A stretch of DNA of 57,115 bases, taken from an uncultured SAR116 cluster alpha proteobacterium. Lineage in GTDB: Bacteria > Pseudomonadota > Alphaproteobacteria > Puniceispirillales > Marisalimonadaceae. Made by a program: the position numbers and the translations under genes. This document shows, one piece after another, positions 7,876 through 19,366 of this stretch. The stretch covers positions 1 through 57,115 of the forward strand of contig CACAMV010000004.1 in assembly GCA_902533695.1 (NCBI GenBank), read 5' to 3'. The notes below the pieces were generated by a model that was given only the letters and a program-made list of their open reading frames with translations, did no database searches and was not told the DNA's origin. Position 1 is the stretch's first letter; every line of letters starts with the position of its first letter.

Positions 7876-9126
7876 TTATGCTTTCTTCTTCTTAGCGTAA
7901 ACACTTATTGGTTTTGTACCTTTAGTTACTACATCTTCATTTATAACAACTTCTTCAATATTTGAATTGGAAGGTAATTCAAACATCGTATCCATCAACA
8001 TGTTTTCTAAAATTGATCTAAGTCCTCTAGCGCCAGTATTAAGCTCAATAGCCTTTTTAGCAATTGACTTTAATGCTTCATTTCTAAACTCAAGATTACA
8101 ACCCTCCATATCAAATAATTTTTTATATTGCTTCACTAAGGCATTCCTAGGTTCAGTAAGAATGCTAACTAGTGCTTTTTCATCTAAATCTTCTAGGGTA
8201 GCTAAAACAGGAAGTCTTCCAACAAACTCAGGTATTAAACCATATTTAACTAAATCTGAAGGTTGTATTTCTTTCAAAATTTCTCCAGTCAACCTGTCAT
8301 CTTTTTCTTTAATATTTGCACCAAATCCAATAGATGATTTTTCACTTCTATCTGATATTACTTTATCCAAACCTGCAAATGCACCTCCACAAATAAATAA
8401 TATGTTAGTTGTATCTACTTGTAAAAACTCTTGTTGTGGATGTTTTCTTCCACCCTGAGGTGGGACCGCTGCAATAGTGCCTTCCATAATTTTTAATAAT
8501 GCCTGCTGGACACCTTCACCACTTACATCTCTTGTAATTGAAGGGTTTTCTGACTTTCTTGAAATTTTATCAACTTCATCAATATACACAATTCCCTTTT
8601 GTGCCCTTTCAACATTATAATCAGATGCTTGTAACAACTTTAATATTATGTTTTCAACATCTTCACCAACATAACCAGCCTCTGTAAGGGTGGTAGCATC
8701 AGCCATCGTAAATGGAACATCTAATATTTTTGCTAATGTTTGAGCTAACAAAGTCTTTCCGCATCCTGTAGGGCCTACCAGAAGTATATTTGATTTAGAA
8801 ATCTCTATGTCATTTACATTTTTTGCATTGGAAAGTCTTTTGTAATGATTATGAACTGCAACGGATAAAACTTTTTTTGCATTTGACTGACCTATAACAT
8901 AATCATCTAAAATCTTACAAATATCTACAGGTGTTGGAACGCCATCCTTGTTTTTTGAAACACTTTGTTTATGTTCCTCTTTTATGATGTCCATGCAAAG
9001 TTCTACACACTCATCACAAATAAAAACAGTTGGCCCAGCAATCAACTTTTTAACTTCATGTTGACTTTTTCCACAAAAAGAACAGTATAACGTAGTTTTA
9101 CTATTATTTTCTTCATGACCTGTCAT
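7876..9126 (-). CDS. clpX: ClpX ATPase, unfoldase subunit of ClpXP
   Basis: A 416-residue AAA+ unfoldase. An N-terminal C4 zinc-binding domain (YCSFCGKS ... [10 protein letters not shown], about residues 14-46) recognises adaptors. Walker A is [10 protein letters not shown] near 118, Walker [11 protein letters not shown], and the GYVGEDVE pore loop is present. The ATG at 9126 is chosen over the TTG at 9138 because it has GAGGTG 5 bases upstream. It is 50 bases downstream of clpP, the usual tig-clpP-clpX-lon order. Confidence 0.98.
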   Translation of the reverse strand: MTGHEENNSKTTLYCSFCGKSQHEVKKLIAGPTVFICDECVELCMDIIKEEHKQSVSKNKDGVPTPVDICKILDDYVIGQSNAKKVLSVAVHNHYKRLSNAKNVNDIEISKSNILLVGPTGCGKTLLAQTLAKILDVPFTMADATTLTEAGYVGEDVENIILKLLQASDYNVERAQKGIVYIDEVDKISRKSENPSITRDVSGEGVQQALLKIMEGTIAAVPPQGGRKHPQQEFLQVDTTNILFICGGAFAGLDKVISDRSEKSSIGFGANIKEKDDRLTGEILKEIQPSDLVKYGLIPEFVGRLPVLATLEDLDEKALVSILTEPRNALVKQYKKLFDMEGCNLEFRNEALKSIAKKAIELNTGARGLRSILENMLMDTMFELPSNSNIEEVVINEDVVTKGTKPISVYAKKKKA

Positions 9127-9176
9127 AACACACCTCAAATATTAATAACTCTTAATTTCAGTAAAAATTGTAACAG

Positions 9177-9818
9177 TTAAACTTTTGTTAATTTGACATC
9201 CTCTCTTTTTTCAACAACTTTGTCAATTAATCCTAACTTTACGGCATCATCGGGAGAAATAAAAGTATCCCTATCCATCAGATTTTCAATGTCTGCAAGT
9301 TTCTTGCCACTATGTTTAACATAAATGTTATTTAGTCTAGATCTTAGGCTTAAAATTTCTTTTGCATGGATTTCTATGTCAGAAGCTTGTCCTTGGAATC
9401 CACCAGAAGGTTGATGTGTCATAATTCTAGCGTTGGGAAGGCAATACCTTTTATTTTTAGAACCAGCAGTTAACAATAACGAACCCATGCTTGCTGCTTG
9501 TCCAAAACAAACAGTACAAATATCAGGCTTGATATACTCCATTGTATCATAAATTGATAATCCAGAAGAAACAATTCCACCAGGCGAATTTATGTACATA
9601 GAAATATCTTTTTTAGGATTTTCAGCCTCTAAAAAAAGTAATTGTGCACAAACTAATGAGGCTATATTATCATCAATTCCTCCAACTAAAAATATAATTC
9701 TTTCTTTTAATAGTCTTGAATATATATCATAAGATCTTTCCCCTCTGTTTGTTTGTTCAACAACCATAGGAACAAGTGCAGCATATTGTCTAAAATTTTT
9801 ATTTTCATCAATCTTCAT
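9177..9818 (-). CDS. clpP: ClpP protease catalytic subunit
   Basis: A 213-residue serine protease that forms tetradecamers capped by ClpX or ClpA. The catalytic Ser lies in [11 protein letters not shown] near residue 108 and the catalytic His in [12 protein letters not shown] near 133. The Asp is supplied by the [10 protein letters not shown] region. [15 protein letters not shown] near the N-terminus is typical. The start ATG is preceded by AAGGAT. It sits between tig and clpX. Confidence 0.98.
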   Translation of the reverse strand: MKIDENKNFRQYAALVPMVVEQTNRGERSYDIYSRLLKERIIFLVGGIDDNIASLVCAQLLFLEAENPKKDISMYINSPGGIVSSGLSIYDTMEYIKPDICTVCFGQAASMGSLLLTAGSKNKRYCLPNARIMTHQPSGGFQGQASDIEIHAKEILSLRSRLNNIYVKHSGKKLADIENLMDRDTFISPDDAVKLGLIDKVVEKREDVKLTKV

Positions 9819-9859
9819 TATTTTCTTATCCTTTTCAATTTTTAAAAATTTGAAATATT

Positions 9860-11272
9860 TTATTTTTTAGATTTTTTTGGTTTTTCTTTCACTTTTATAG
9901 ACTTCTTAGCTTTTTCTGCCTCTTTTTTTATATCAAATTCATCCTCCTTATATAATTCATCAACACCTACTTCTTTTTCTTCAACCTTGGCCAATTCAAG
10001 AATAAAATCAATGATTTTATCTTCAAATATTGGCCCAGCAAATTCATTTTTAGCTTCTGGATTGTTTTTAAAATAATCTAAAATTTCTTTTTCTTTACCA
10101 GGATAATTTTGAATTTCCCTCATCATTGCGTTTCTTGTATCTTCCTCTTCTACTTTTATATTATTTTGACGTCCAATCTCAGATAAAACCAGTCCTAACC
10201 TTACTCTTCTAACAGCTATTGCCTTAGCATCTTTCTTTTCTAATTCTGTCATACCTGTTTCAGGATCTGGGATGTCATTGTTTTCTGGAAGGACTTTGTC
10301 TGATTTGTTATTTATGTTCATTGCTTTACATACATTTAGATATTCATCGCGTTCTAATGATGGTGGCAAATCAAATTCCACAGAGTCAGCAAGTTTATCT
10401 AAAATAACTTTTTTTGCTTTTAACCTACCAGCTGACTTATGCTGATTTAAAATTTGATTTTTAACATTTTTTTTCAGTATATCTAAACTTTCAAGACCTA
10501 ATGATTTTGCAAATTCATTATCGACTTTTGTTTTTATGTCAGTCCTGATTTCATTAACCTTAACTTCAAAAACAACACTTTTTCCTGCTAAATCTTTTGC
10601 CTGATAATCTGCTGGAAAATTTAAATTAATTGTGCGCTGTTCATTCATTTTAGAACCAATCAATTGTTCTTCAAAGCCAGGTATGAAAGTATTTGAACCT
10701 ATTTTAAGATAATATCCTTTAGAATTTCCGCCTTCAAAAGGATTATCATCAATTTTTCCCTCAAAATCAATAACAACTGTATCACCCTTTTTTACTGATC
10801 GATTTTCCTTTATCAATTCAGTTTTTAAGTTTTCTTTAGCAATTCTATCTATAGCATCTTCAACATCTTTGTCGGTTACCTTTGCAATTGGACGAATTAT
10901 TTCAAATGAAGAAATATCTGGTGTTTTGAAGGAAGGCATTATTTCAACAATTAATGTTGCTAAAACGTCTTTACCCTCTTCCAAATTTTTTATATCTAGT
11001 TTGGGTTGAGTAACGGCGTTGATCTTATTATCATCTATTATTTTTTTTGAGGCGTTATTCATACTTTCTTGAATCACCTCTCCATAAACTCGCTTACCAA
11101 ACCTTGCCTTCAAAATTGATATAGGCACCTTACCTGGTCTAAAACCAGGTAAATTAGCTTGAGAAGAAAACTCTAAAAGTTTTTCATCAATTTGTTTATC
11201 TATATCTTCTTTTTTCAGTTTTATTTCAAACTCTTTGGTTAAACCTTTTGTCAATGTTTCCTTAATATTCAT
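9860..11272 (-). CDS. tig: Trigger factor, ribosome-associated chaperone and prolyl isomerase
   Basis: About 470 residues. The N-terminal ribosome-binding domain contains the signature [12 protein letters not shown] near residue 43. A central FKBP-like PPIase domain has [20 protein letters not shown] near 150-169 and [11 protein letters not shown]. The C-terminal helical arms end in a lysine-rich tail. The frame is open for 18 more codons upstream, but that stretch runs into tRNA-Leu, so the ATG at 11272 before [13 protein letters not shown] is taken as the start. It leads the tig-clpP-clpX-lon block. Confidence 0.97.
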   Translation of the reverse strand: MNIKETLTKGLTKEFEIKLKKEDIDKQIDEKLLEFSSQANLPGFRPGKVPISILKARFGKRVYGEVIQESMNNASKKIIDDNKINAVTQPKLDIKNLEEGKDVLATLIVEIMPSFKTPDISSFEIIRPIAKVTDKDVEDAIDRIAKENLKTELIKENRSVKKGDTVVIDFEGKIDDNPFEGGNSKGYYLKIGSNTFIPGFEEQLIGSKMNEQRTINLNFPADYQAKDLAGKSVVFEVKVNEIRTDIKTKVDNEFAKSLGLESLDILKKNVKNQILNQHKSAGRLKAKKVILDKLADSVEFDLPPSLERDEYLNVCKAMNINNKSDKVLPENNDIPDPETGMTELEKKDAKAIAVRRVRLGLVLSEIGRQNNIKVEEEDTRNAMMREIQNYPGKEKEILDYFKNNPEAKNEFAGPIFEDKIIDFILELAKVEEKEVGVDELYKEDEFDIKKEAEKAKKSIKVKEKPKKSKK

Positions 11273-11294
11273 TTTCAAGACCTCAACTTTATAA

Positions 11295-11379
11295 TGGTGC
11301 GGGCGGAGGGACTTGAACCCCCACACCTTTCAGTACATGAACCTAAACCATGCGCGTCTACCAATTTCGCCACGCCCGC
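11295..11379 (-). tRNA. tRNA-Leu (anticodon TAG)
   Basis: The minus-strand cloverleaf has acceptor GCGGGCG paired with CGCCCGC, anticodon stem CATGG/TCATG and loop TTTAGGT giving TAG. A long variable arm, typical of class II tRNA-Leu, and T-loop TTCAAGT are present. The discriminator is A and CCA is encoded. It lies 22 bases upstream of the tig start codon, so it may share a transcript with tig. Confidence 0.96.
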
Positions 11380-11441
11380 AAGCTTAATGTCGCAAAATAA
11401 TAAACATTAAAAAATTAAGCAACAACAAAAATTTAAAAATT

Positions 11442-11519
11442 TGGGGCGAGTGACCGGAATTGAACCGGCGGCCTCAAGAGTCACAGTCTAGCGCTCTAAC
11501 CAACTGAGCTACACTCGCC
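11442..11519 (-). tRNA. tRNA-His (anticodon GTG)
   Basis: The minus-strand cloverleaf has anticodon loop CTGTGAC giving GTG. An extra 5' G (position -1) pairs with discriminator C73, the identity element of tRNA-His. Acceptor GCGAGTG pairs with CACTCGC and CCA is encoded. One T-T mismatch occurs in the anticodon stem but all other helices are intact. The 349-base stretch from tig to the aminotransferase gene holds only this tRNA, tRNA-Leu and AT-rich spacer. Confidence 0.95.
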
Positions 11520-11621
11520 ATATTTTATATTTAGTAAACTATCAATATATTTAAATCAAATTATAAGTAAAAATTATCTTTAAATTATAAAAATAGAAGT
11601 TAAAATAAATACATCGCGATA

Positions 11622-12800
11622 ATGGATAAAAATTTTAAAAATCATGCTTCAAGATGCTATAGATTAGGAACAGAAACTGCTTTTTCTGTTCTTGCTAGAG
11701 CAAATTTTCTTTCTGAAAAAGGAAGATCTATAATTAATTTAGGTATTGGACAACCTGATTTTTCAACTCCAGAGCATATTGTTGAAGCAGCTATAAAGGC
11801 ATTAAAAGATGGTCATCATGGCTATACACAATCTTCAGGTATACCTAAACTAAAAGAAGCAGTAGCGGAAGATATTTTTAAACGTCATAAAGTCGAAGTT
11901 TCTAACGAAAAAATTTTAATTGTGCCTGGTGGAAAAGTGATAATTTTCTTTTCAGCTATGCTATTAGGAGAAAAAGGGAAAGAAATTCTTTATCCAAACC
12001 CAGGATTCCCTATTTATGAATCTGCGATCAAATTTTCTGGTGCAAAGGCTGTACCCTATAAACTAAAAGAGAATTTAGGTTTTTCTTTTTCTGCAGAAGA
12101 TATTTTAAATAAATTAAATCAAAAAACATCTTTAATTATCATTAATAGTCCCGCCAATCCAACCGGTGGTGTTGTTCCTGAAGAAGAACTAACAAAATTA
12201 GCCAAAGGTCTTGAAAAATATCCAAACACTGTGTTAATGAGTGATGAAATTTATGACCAATTTTGTTTTGGAAAAATAAAATTTAAATCAATGCTTACAT
12301 TTCCTTCAATTAAAGATAGATTAATTATTTTAAATGGTTGGTCAAAAACTTATGCTATGACTGGATGGAGATTAGGATATGGTATCTTCCCAACTCACCT
12401 TTATGAAACAGCAGAAAAATTAGCAGTAAATATTCATTCTTGTGTAAATTCAAGTGCTCAATATGCTGCTATCGAAGCATTAACAGGCCCACAAGATTGC
12501 GTTAAAGAAATGAATAATTCATTCAAAAGACGGGCTGATTTAATGTATAACAAACTAAATGAAATTGAATTATTATCATGTCAAAGACCTCAAGGTGCTT
12601 TTTATTGTTTTCCAAATATCAAAAAATTGCAAATAAAAGCCTTAACATTCCAAAATAATCTTTTAGAAAAAGCTGGTGTTGCCACTGTTGCAGGAACCTC
12701 TTTTGGAAATTATGGGGAAGGTTTCTTAAGACTTTCTTGTGCAAATTCTGATTCTGCCATTGAAGAAGCTATTAATAGAATTGACAATTTTATTAATTAA
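11622..12800 (+). CDS. Class I pyridoxal-phosphate aminotransferase (aspartate aminotransferase-like)
   Basis: A 392-residue fold-type I PLP enzyme. NLGIGQPDFSTP near residue 40 and NSPANPTGG near 173 are class I signatures. SDEIYDQFCF contains the PLP-pyridine Asp, and the Schiff-base lysine is in NGWSKTYAMTGWRLGYG near 240-256. GEGFLRLSCA near the C-terminus carries the substrate-carboxylate Arg. It stands upstream of glnB-glnA on the same strand, fitting nitrogen metabolism. The exact amino acid substrate is not determined by the sequence. Confidence 0.93.
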   Translation: MDKNFKNHASRCYRLGTETAFSVLARANFLSEKGRSIINLGIGQPDFSTPEHIVEAAIKALKDGHHGYTQSSGIPKLKEAVAEDIFKRHKVEVSNEKILIVPGGKVIIFFSAMLLGEKGKEILYPNPGFPIYESAIKFSGAKAVPYKLKENLGFSFSAEDILNKLNQKTSLIIINSPANPTGGVVPEEELTKLAKGLEKYPNTVLMSDEIYDQFCFGKIKFKSMLTFPSIKDRLIILNGWSKTYAMTGWRLGYGIFPTHLYETAEKLAVNIHSCVNSSAQYAAIEALTGPQDCVKEMNNSFKRRADLMYNKLNEIELLSCQRPQGAFYCFPNIKKLQIKALTFQNNLLEKAGVATVAGTSFGNYGEGFLRLSCANSDSAIEEAINRIDNFIN

Positions 12801-12846
12801 AAAAATAAGAATTTGTATAAAGTAGCTTAAAATTTAGGCATTTTAA

Positions 12847-13269
<423 letters not shown>

Positions 13270-13287
13270 ATAATTGGAGATTTATTA

Positions 13288-14697
13288 ATGACAAATTCAA
13301 AAAAAATAATAGAAAACATTAAACAAAAAGACATACAATTTGTTGACTTAAGATTTACCGATCCAAGAGGTAAAATGCAACATGTTTCTCAACATGTTAG
13401 CACTATAGATGATGAAAGCTTAACTGAAGGATTTATGTTTGATGGTTCTTCTATCGCTGGTTGGAAGGCTATTAATGAATCAGATATGAAATTAATGCCT
13501 GATTGCTCAAAATCTTATTTTGATCCATTTTATTCGCAACCGACTTTAGCAATTTTTTGTGATGTTTTGGACCCATTGTCGGGGAAAGCTTATGAAAGAG
13601 ATCCACGATCTACTGCAAAACAAGCATTAAAATATATGGAAAAATTAGGTATAGGCGATACAGCTTACTTTGGTCCAGAACCGGAGTTTTTTGTTTTTGA
13701 TGATGTAAAATTTGAGTCTGAAATGAATTCTTCATTTTATTCAATTGATCACTCTGAAGGGCCTTACAATTCCGGAAGAGAATTTGAGGAAGGTAATATG
13801 GGTCACAGACCAGGAATCAAAGGTGGATATTTTCCTGTACCACCAGTTGACTCTGGACAAGACCTTAGAAGCGAAATGGTATTATCACTTTCGGAAATGG
13901 GCGTTCCCATGGAAAAGCATCACCATGAAGTTGCTCCTTCGCAACATGAATTAGGTCTTAAGTTTGGAACTTTAATAGATACAGCAGACAATGTTCAACT
14001 TTACAAATACACAGTTCACAATGTAGCAAATTCATTTGGTCAAACCGCAACTTTCATGCCTAAGCCTGTTGCAGGCGATAATGGATCTGGCATGCATGTT
14101 CACCAATCTTTATGGAAAAACAATAGTCCTGTATTTGCTGGGGATAAATATTCTGGACTTTCTGATACATGCCTATTTTATATTGGTGGAATAATTAAAC
14201 ATGCCAAAGCTATAAACTGTTTTACAAACCCTTCAACAAATTCATACAAAAGATTGATACCAGGTTTTGAAGCACCAGTTCTATTAGCCTATTCTGCAAG
14301 AAATAGATCAGCATCTTGCAGAATTCCTTATGTAGGTAGTCCAAATGGCAAAAGAGTTGAAGTTAGGTTCCCTGATGCAACAGCAAATCCTTATTTAGCC
14401 TTTTCAGCCATGCTCATGGCTGGGCTTGATGGTATTGAAAACAAAATACATCCAGGTGATGCTATGGATAAAGATTTGTATGAACTCCCTGAAAATGAAT
14501 TAGAAAATATACCGACAGTTTGTGGTTCATTAAGAGAAGCAATAGAATCCCTAAAAGATGACATGGCTTTTTTAATTAAAGATAATGTCTTCACAAAAGA
14601 TCAAATCAATGCATATATTGATTTAAAAATTGAAGAGGTTATTAATTTTGAACATTCTCCTCATCCCGTGGAATTTAAAATGTATTACTCAAGTTAA
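13288..14697 (+). CDS. glnA: Glutamine synthetase type I
   Basis: A 469-residue GSI-beta enzyme that makes glutamine from glutamate, ammonia and ATP. Signatures seen are [12 protein letters not shown] near residue 50, the ATP-binding [16 protein letters not shown] near 258 and NRSASCRIP near 345. The adenylylation tyrosine is Tyr398 in DKDLYELP, so activity is probably controlled by GlnE in response to PII. It is co-transcribed with glnB (18-base gap, GGAG ribosome site) and followed by a strong hairpin. Confidence 0.98.
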   Translation: MTNSKKIIENIKQKDIQFVDLRFTDPRGKMQHVSQHVSTIDDESLTEGFMFDGSSIAGWKAINESDMKLMPDCSKSYFDPFYSQPTLAIFCDVLDPLSGKAYERDPRSTAKQALKYMEKLGIGDTAYFGPEPEFFVFDDVKFESEMNSSFYSIDHSEGPYNSGREFEEGNMGHRPGIKGGYFPVPPVDSGQDLRSEMVLSLSEMGVPMEKHHHEVAPSQHELGLKFGTLIDTADNVQLYKYTVHNVANSFGQTATFMPKPVAGDNGSGMHVHQSLWKNNSPVFAGDKYSGLSDTCLFYIGGIIKHAKAINCFTNPSTNSYKRLIPGFEAPVLLAYSARNRSASCRIPYVGSPNGKRVEVRFPDATANPYLAFSAMLMAGLDGIENKIHPGDAMDKDLYELPENELENIPTVCGSLREAIESLKDDMAFLIKDNVFTKDQINAYIDLKIEEVINFEHSPHPVEFKMYYSS

Positions 14698-14725
14698 TAC
14701 TTGATTTTACATATAAAAATAGTTT

Positions 14726-14777
14726 AAAAATCTACATATAGGTAAAAAGTTTAAATTATATCTATATGTAGATTTTT
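14726..14777. terminator. Perfect 16-bp hairpin after glnA, abutting the parE start
   Basis: AAAAATCTACATATAG (14726-14741) is the exact reverse complement of CTATATGTAGATTTTT (14762-14777), with a 20-base AT-rich loop. The T-rich end suits a terminator for glnA, and the flanking A-run makes it symmetric. Its 3' arm ends one base before the parE ATG (14779), so it also covers the position where a parE ribosome site would be. Confidence 0.75.
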
Positions 14778-14778
14778 T

Positions 14779-16749
14779 ATGAACCATCGACTTAATTCCA
14801 ACAATACTCAGAAAAAATACAACGCGAAAAATATTTTAGTTCTAGAAGGACTTGAACCAGTAAGATTGCGACCAGGAATGTACATAGGTGGAACTGACAA
14901 AAGAGCGATGCATCATTTGGTCAATGAAATACTAGACAATGCAATAGATGAAGTCATAGAAAATCACGCTGACAAAATAGATGTTGAATTAATTAATGAA
15001 AATACTATTAAAATTACCGATAATGGAAGAGGTATACCTATAGATAATCATCCAAAATATCCCAATAAATCTGCCTTAGAGGTAATTATGACTTCTTTAC
15101 ATTCTGGAGGGAAATTTTCTAATGAAAATTACAAAACATCTGGTGGATTACACGGGGTAGGAGCTTCAGTTGTAAACGCCTTATCACAAAACTTAAAAGT
15201 AGAAGTTACTAGAGAAAAAAAATTGTTTGCTCAAGAGTACGCAAAAGGTATTCCAATTAATAAATTGAAATTTATTTCTAAAACTAAACAAATTAGTGGT
15301 ACCTCAATAATCTTCACACCTGATTCAGAAATCTTTGGTGAAGAAAATAATTTTTTACCAGATTACATCTATAAATTAATTGAGAGTAAAGCCTATCTAG
15401 TTCCTGGATTAAAAATTCATTGGAAATGTAACGAAAATATTAAGAATTTATCTGAAAATACTCCTAGAGAAATAATCTTTTATTATGATGAAGGTATAAA
15501 ACAGTTGTTAAAAAACAAAGTTAAAGAGAAAGAACTTCTCATAAGTACAATTTTTCATGAAAAAATTTTTGTTAATGATGAAACAATAGAGTGTGCATTG
15601 GTATGGTTTGATGACAATGAATCTAATTTTGTAACTTCCTACTGTAATACTATATTAACACCTAATGGTGGCACTCATGAACAAGGTCTAAAACTTGCAT
15701 TGACAAAGGCAATAAGAAACTTTTCTGAAATATCTGGGTTCAAAAAATCAAATGAAATTATTTCTGATGATTTAATTAAAAACTTAGGAGCTGTAATCTC
15801 AGTTTTTTTAAAAAAACCTCAATTTCAAGGACAGACAAAAGACAAACTAGTTAACATTGAGATTTCAAAATTAATTGAAAGCTCCCTTAAAGATAGATTT
15901 GAGAGTTGGCTGGCAAATAATTCTTCTCTTTCATCATCAATTTTGGAGAAAATCTTAGAGAATTTAAATTCTCGAAAACAAAGAAAAAAGGAAAAAGAAA
16001 GTAAAAAGAAATTAATTTCAAAGAAAAACAGATTACCAGGTAAATTAGCTGACTGTTCATCAAAAAATATTGAATCAAATGAATTATTTATTGTTGAAGG
16101 TGATAGTGCTGGTGGATCAGCAAAACAAGCAAGAAATAGAATTAATCAAGCTGTTTTACCTTTAAGGGGTAAAATTTTAAATGTTGCAAGTGCTACAGAG
16201 GAAAAATTAAACCAAAACCTTGAATTAAACGATTTATTATTAGCGCTAGGATTAAACCAAAAAAATTTAAATTTTGAAAATTTAAGATATGAAAAAATAA
16301 TTATAATGACAGATGCAGATGTGGATGGATCTCACATAGCTGCTTTACTTTTAACTTACTTTTATAAATTTTTGCCTGAAATCATAGAAAAAGGTAAGCT
16401 TTATGTAGCTAAACCACCTCTCTATAGAATTTCAAAAGATAATGAGCTTTTTTATGCTCAAAATGAAGAAGAAAAAGATGAAATTAATAAAAAATATTGT
16501 TCAAATAAAGGGTCAATTAGTAGATTCAAAGGGTTAGGAGAAATGCCTCCATTACAATTAAAAGAGACAACTATGAATCCAATTTCTAGAACTTTAATAA
16601 AAATTAAATTACCTAAAAAAGATTTTTTTGAAGGAAATGAAAGACGTGAAGTTGACAACTTAGTTAATATACTTATGGGAAAAAAACCAGAACTGAGATA
16701 TCAGTTTATAAAAAATAATGCCCACTTAATTAATAAGGTTGACATATAA
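14779..16749 (+). CDS. parE: DNA topoisomerase IV subunit B
   Basis: A 656-residue type IIA topoisomerase ATPase subunit that decatenates replicated chromosomes with ParC. The GHKL ATPase domain shows EILDNAIDEV near residue 50 and TDNGRGIP near 95. The TOPRIM domain has EGDSAGGSAKQARNR near 440 and DADVDGSHI near 511. QARNR and LPLRGKILNVASA, together with the short length, favour ParE over GyrB. No Shine-Dalgarno is possible within the hairpin touching the ATG, and the next in-frame methionine is at residue 34 inside the conserved domain. Confidence 0.93.
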   Translation: MNHRLNSNNTQKKYNAKNILVLEGLEPVRLRPGMYIGGTDKRAMHHLVNEILDNAIDEVIENHADKIDVELINENTIKITDNGRGIPIDNHPKYPNKSALEVIMTSLHSGGKFSNENYKTSGGLHGVGASVVNALSQNLKVEVTREKKLFAQEYAKGIPINKLKFISKTKQISGTSIIFTPDSEIFGEENNFLPDYIYKLIESKAYLVPGLKIHWKCNENIKNLSENTPREIIFYYDEGIKQLLKNKVKEKELLISTIFHEKIFVNDETIECALVWFDDNESNFVTSYCNTILTPNGGTHEQGLKLALTKAIRNFSEISGFKKSNEIISDDLIKNLGAVISVFLKKPQFQGQTKDKLVNIEISKLIESSLKDRFESWLANNSSLSSSILEKILENLNSRKQRKKEKESKKKLISKKNRLPGKLADCSSKNIESNELFIVEGDSAGGSAKQARNRINQAVLPLRGKILNVASATEEKLNQNLELNDLLLALGLNQKNLNFENLRYEKIIIMTDADVDGSHIAALLLTYFYKFLPEIIEKGKLYVAKPPLYRISKDNELFYAQNEEEKDEINKKYCSNKGSISRFKGLGEMPPLQLKETTMNPISRTLIKIKLPKKDFFEGNERREVDNLVNILMGKKPELRYQFIKNNAHLINKVDI

Positions 16750-16758
16750 TATTTCTAA

Positions 16759-19359
16759 TTATACTGCTTTATTAATTATTTCATATAAATCCTTAGATGG
16801 CTTATTTTTAATTATCATTTTTAAATATTTTTTCATTTTACTTCTTCTATTTAATTTATAATTTTCAAACCTTGTTAATGGTAAAACTAATCGAGAAGAA
16901 ACTTGAGGGTTTTGTTTATCTATCATTATGATTTGATTGGTAATAAAATTATATCCAATTTCATCGTTTGAATGAAAAAGCTCAATATTGTTTTTTTGGA
17001 AGGAGCCAAGAACAGCTCTAATTTTATTAGGGTTTTTATAATCAAATTTCGGATGATTTAAGAGAGATTCAATTAAACTAAGACCCTGATTTTTAATATT
17101 TAAACAAGCCATCATTTGAAACCATTTTTCAAGCACAATTTCATTATCAAAATATTTTTTATAAAATTCATTTAAATGATCTAACGCAAAAGTATGATCG
17201 TTAATAACAAAACAGTTTAGTCCAATAATTTTTTCTTCCATAATATTAGATTCTAAAAGTTTCGTTGCCACCTCATATGCATAATCATTACCGATAGAAA
17301 ATAAAAAAGACAAAGTATTTGACAAATAAAATCTATTTTCATTGGATAATCTTGAATCTTTAACTTGATTAATTATTTTTGAAGTATAATTCTCAATATT
17401 AGATTCTATGTTTTTAAAAAAAGTTTCAATATATTTTTTATTTCTTTTAAAGATTTCTAATGGATCAATATTAACAAAAGATTGTTCTAAATCTTCTAAA
17501 GTTGGAGGTTTGATAATTAAACTTAAAATGTTTGAATCTAATTTGTTATTTTTTAAAAATTCATTAATTACCTTTGTAAAGATTTTAATATCATGTTTGT
17601 AAAAATAAAATGTATGAATAAATCTTGAAGCATCCCATTTATTAAATTCATCATTATCAAATTTCAAAACATGTAATAATTCTTCTGTGTTAAGGTCAGT
17701 TTTAATTTTTACAGGAGCAGAAAAATTTCTCATTAAAGAAGGCGTTACATCATTTTGTGCTCCTAAAATAAGAATTTTTTCTGATTTATTTTTTAATAAA
17801 AAGGTGTGCTCTTTTTTATAATTTTTATCGTTATACTTAAACTTTATCAATTTTCCATTTGAATTTAAAAGACTAAATTTAATTGGTATAGGTAATGGAT
17901 GCATAAAAGATTTACATGATTGATCAAAAATTAAAGTTAATTTATTTCCTTTATTTTTTTTCCTAGTAATTTTTAAAGTAACTATTCCAAATTGTTCATA
18001 CCATTTCATAAAATCTGTAAGATTTATTTGACAATAAATTTCTAGAGATTTTATAAAATCTTCACATGTGACTGCCTTGCCATCAAATTGATTTAAGTAA
18101 TATTTTACTGCACCTTTAAATCTCTTTTTACCAATATAATTGCATATCATTCTAATTACTTCTGCACCTTTTTCATAAACTGTAGATGTATAAAAATTAT
18201 TTATTTCTAGATATTCATTAGGTCTTATTGGGTGTTTATTTGAACTTAGGTCTTCAGCAAATTGCGATTTCCTTAAAAAGGAAACATCTTCAATTCTTTT
18301 AATAACAGAGTTTTTATACATATCTTCAGTGAATTGCTGATCTCTAAATACAGTTAGACCTTCCTTTAATGTTAACTGGAACCAATCTCTACAAGTAACT
18401 CTATTTCCAGTCCAATTGTGAAAATACTCATGGGCAATTATGTTTTCTACATTTTTGAAATCATTGTCAGTAGAAAATTCTTTTTTACATAGAATATATT
18501 TAGAATTAAAAAGATTTAATCCTTTGTTCTCCATAGCACCCATGTTAAAATGACTAACAGCTACTATCATATACCTCTTAAGGTCATATTCTAATTTATA
18601 GTTATTTTCATCCCACTCCATAGCTTTTTTCAAACTTTTAAGAGCAAAATTCGTATATTGTTTTTTTCCAATCTCGGTATAAATTTCTAATAGAACTTTT
18701 TTATTAGATTTAGTGTAAAATATTTCAGAGTTAACTTCCAAATTTCCGGCTACAAGTGCAAAAAGATAACTTGGTTTAGGAAAAGGATCTTTCCATACTA
18801 CATATTTTTTGTTATTTTTTGCTATGCCTTGTCTTAATAAATCACCATTTGATAAAATAAATTTATATTTATCAGATGCTTCAATTCTAGTAGTAAAAAC
18901 AGATAAGTTATCTGGCCTATCAGGGAACCAAGTTATTTTTCTAAATCCTTGAGGTTCACATTGTGTACATATCATTTCGTTAGATTCATATAAACCTTCT
19001 AAAGAAAAATTAGTTGATGGACAAACTTTAACTTTAAACTTTAGAAAAATTTTTTTAGATTTTTGTAAAATTGGGATTTTGATTGTATTGTCATTTATAA
19101 AATATGATTTCAAATTTAAATCTTTAAAATTATCGTAATCAATTTTAATTTTAGCCTTCAGAGTATTAAGATTTTTGCCATGGAGCAAAATATAAGTTAT
19201 TTTTTTTGTAGTTGAACCATTTTTTAAAAATAAAAGTTTAGAATCTACTGTTGTATAACTTTTTTTAATATTGAAATTTAAAAATACAGTTTTAACATGC
19301 CAGTCTAATGGTCTATAATCTAGTCTTTTAATTACTTTATTATGTCTTGAAGTTGACAA
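16759..19359 (-). CDS. pepN: Aminopeptidase N (M1 family metallopeptidase)
   Basis: An 866-residue zinc aminopeptidase of the E. coli PepN type, trimming N-terminal residues from peptides. The exopeptidase motif GAMENKGLNLFN is near residue 272. The zinc-binding HEYFHNWTGNRVTCRDW lies near 308, with the third ligand Glu in LKEGLTVFRDQ. VYEKGAEVIRM provides the catalytic Tyr region. The N-terminus RLDYRPLDWHV is typical. It converges with parE with only 9 bases between stops and sits 7 bases after gcrA, so it is probably co-transcribed with it. Confidence 0.96.
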   Translation of the reverse strand: MSTSRHNKVIKRLDYRPLDWHVKTVFLNFNIKKSYTTVDSKLLFLKNGSTTKKITYILLHGKNLNTLKAKIKIDYDNFKDLNLKSYFINDNTIKIPILQKSKKIFLKFKVKVCPSTNFSLEGLYESNEMICTQCEPQGFRKITWFPDRPDNLSVFTTRIEASDKYKFILSNGDLLRQGIAKNNKKYVVWKDPFPKPSYLFALVAGNLEVNSEIFYTKSNKKVLLEIYTEIGKKQYTNFALKSLKKAMEWDENNYKLEYDLKRYMIVAVSHFNMGAMENKGLNLFNSKYILCKKEFSTDNDFKNVENIIAHEYFHNWTGNRVTCRDWFQLTLKEGLTVFRDQQFTEDMYKNSVIKRIEDVSFLRKSQFAEDLSSNKHPIRPNEYLEINNFYTSTVYEKGAEVIRMICNYIGKKRFKGAVKYYLNQFDGKAVTCEDFIKSLEIYCQINLTDFMKWYEQFGIVTLKITRKKNKGNKLTLIFDQSCKSFMHPLPIPIKFSLLNSNGKLIKFKYNDKNYKKEHTFLLKNKSEKILILGAQNDVTPSLMRNFSAPVKIKTDLNTEELLHVLKFDNDEFNKWDASRFIHTFYFYKHDIKIFTKVINEFLKNNKLDSNILSLIIKPPTLEDLEQSFVNIDPLEIFKRNKKYIETFFKNIESNIENYTSKIINQVKDSRLSNENRFYLSNTLSFLFSIGNDYAYEVATKLLESNIMEEKIIGLNCFVINDHTFALDHLNEFYKKYFDNEIVLEKWFQMMACLNIKNQGLSLIESLLNHPKFDYKNPNKIRAVLGSFQKNNIELFHSNDEIGYNFITNQIIMIDKQNPQVSSRLVLPLTRFENYKLNRRSKMKKYLKMIIKNKPSKDLYEIINKAV

Positions 19360-19366
19360 GAATTAA

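Noticed and set aside
7967-8458. 163-codon plus-strand frame across clpX
   Set aside because: Antisense shadow of a strongly conserved gene; low-complexity Ser/Leu-rich translation.
11442-11519. tRNA-His as a possible pseudogene because of a mismatch in the anticodon stem
   Set aside because: All other helices, G-1/C73 and CCA are intact; one stem mismatch is tolerated in many functional tRNAs.
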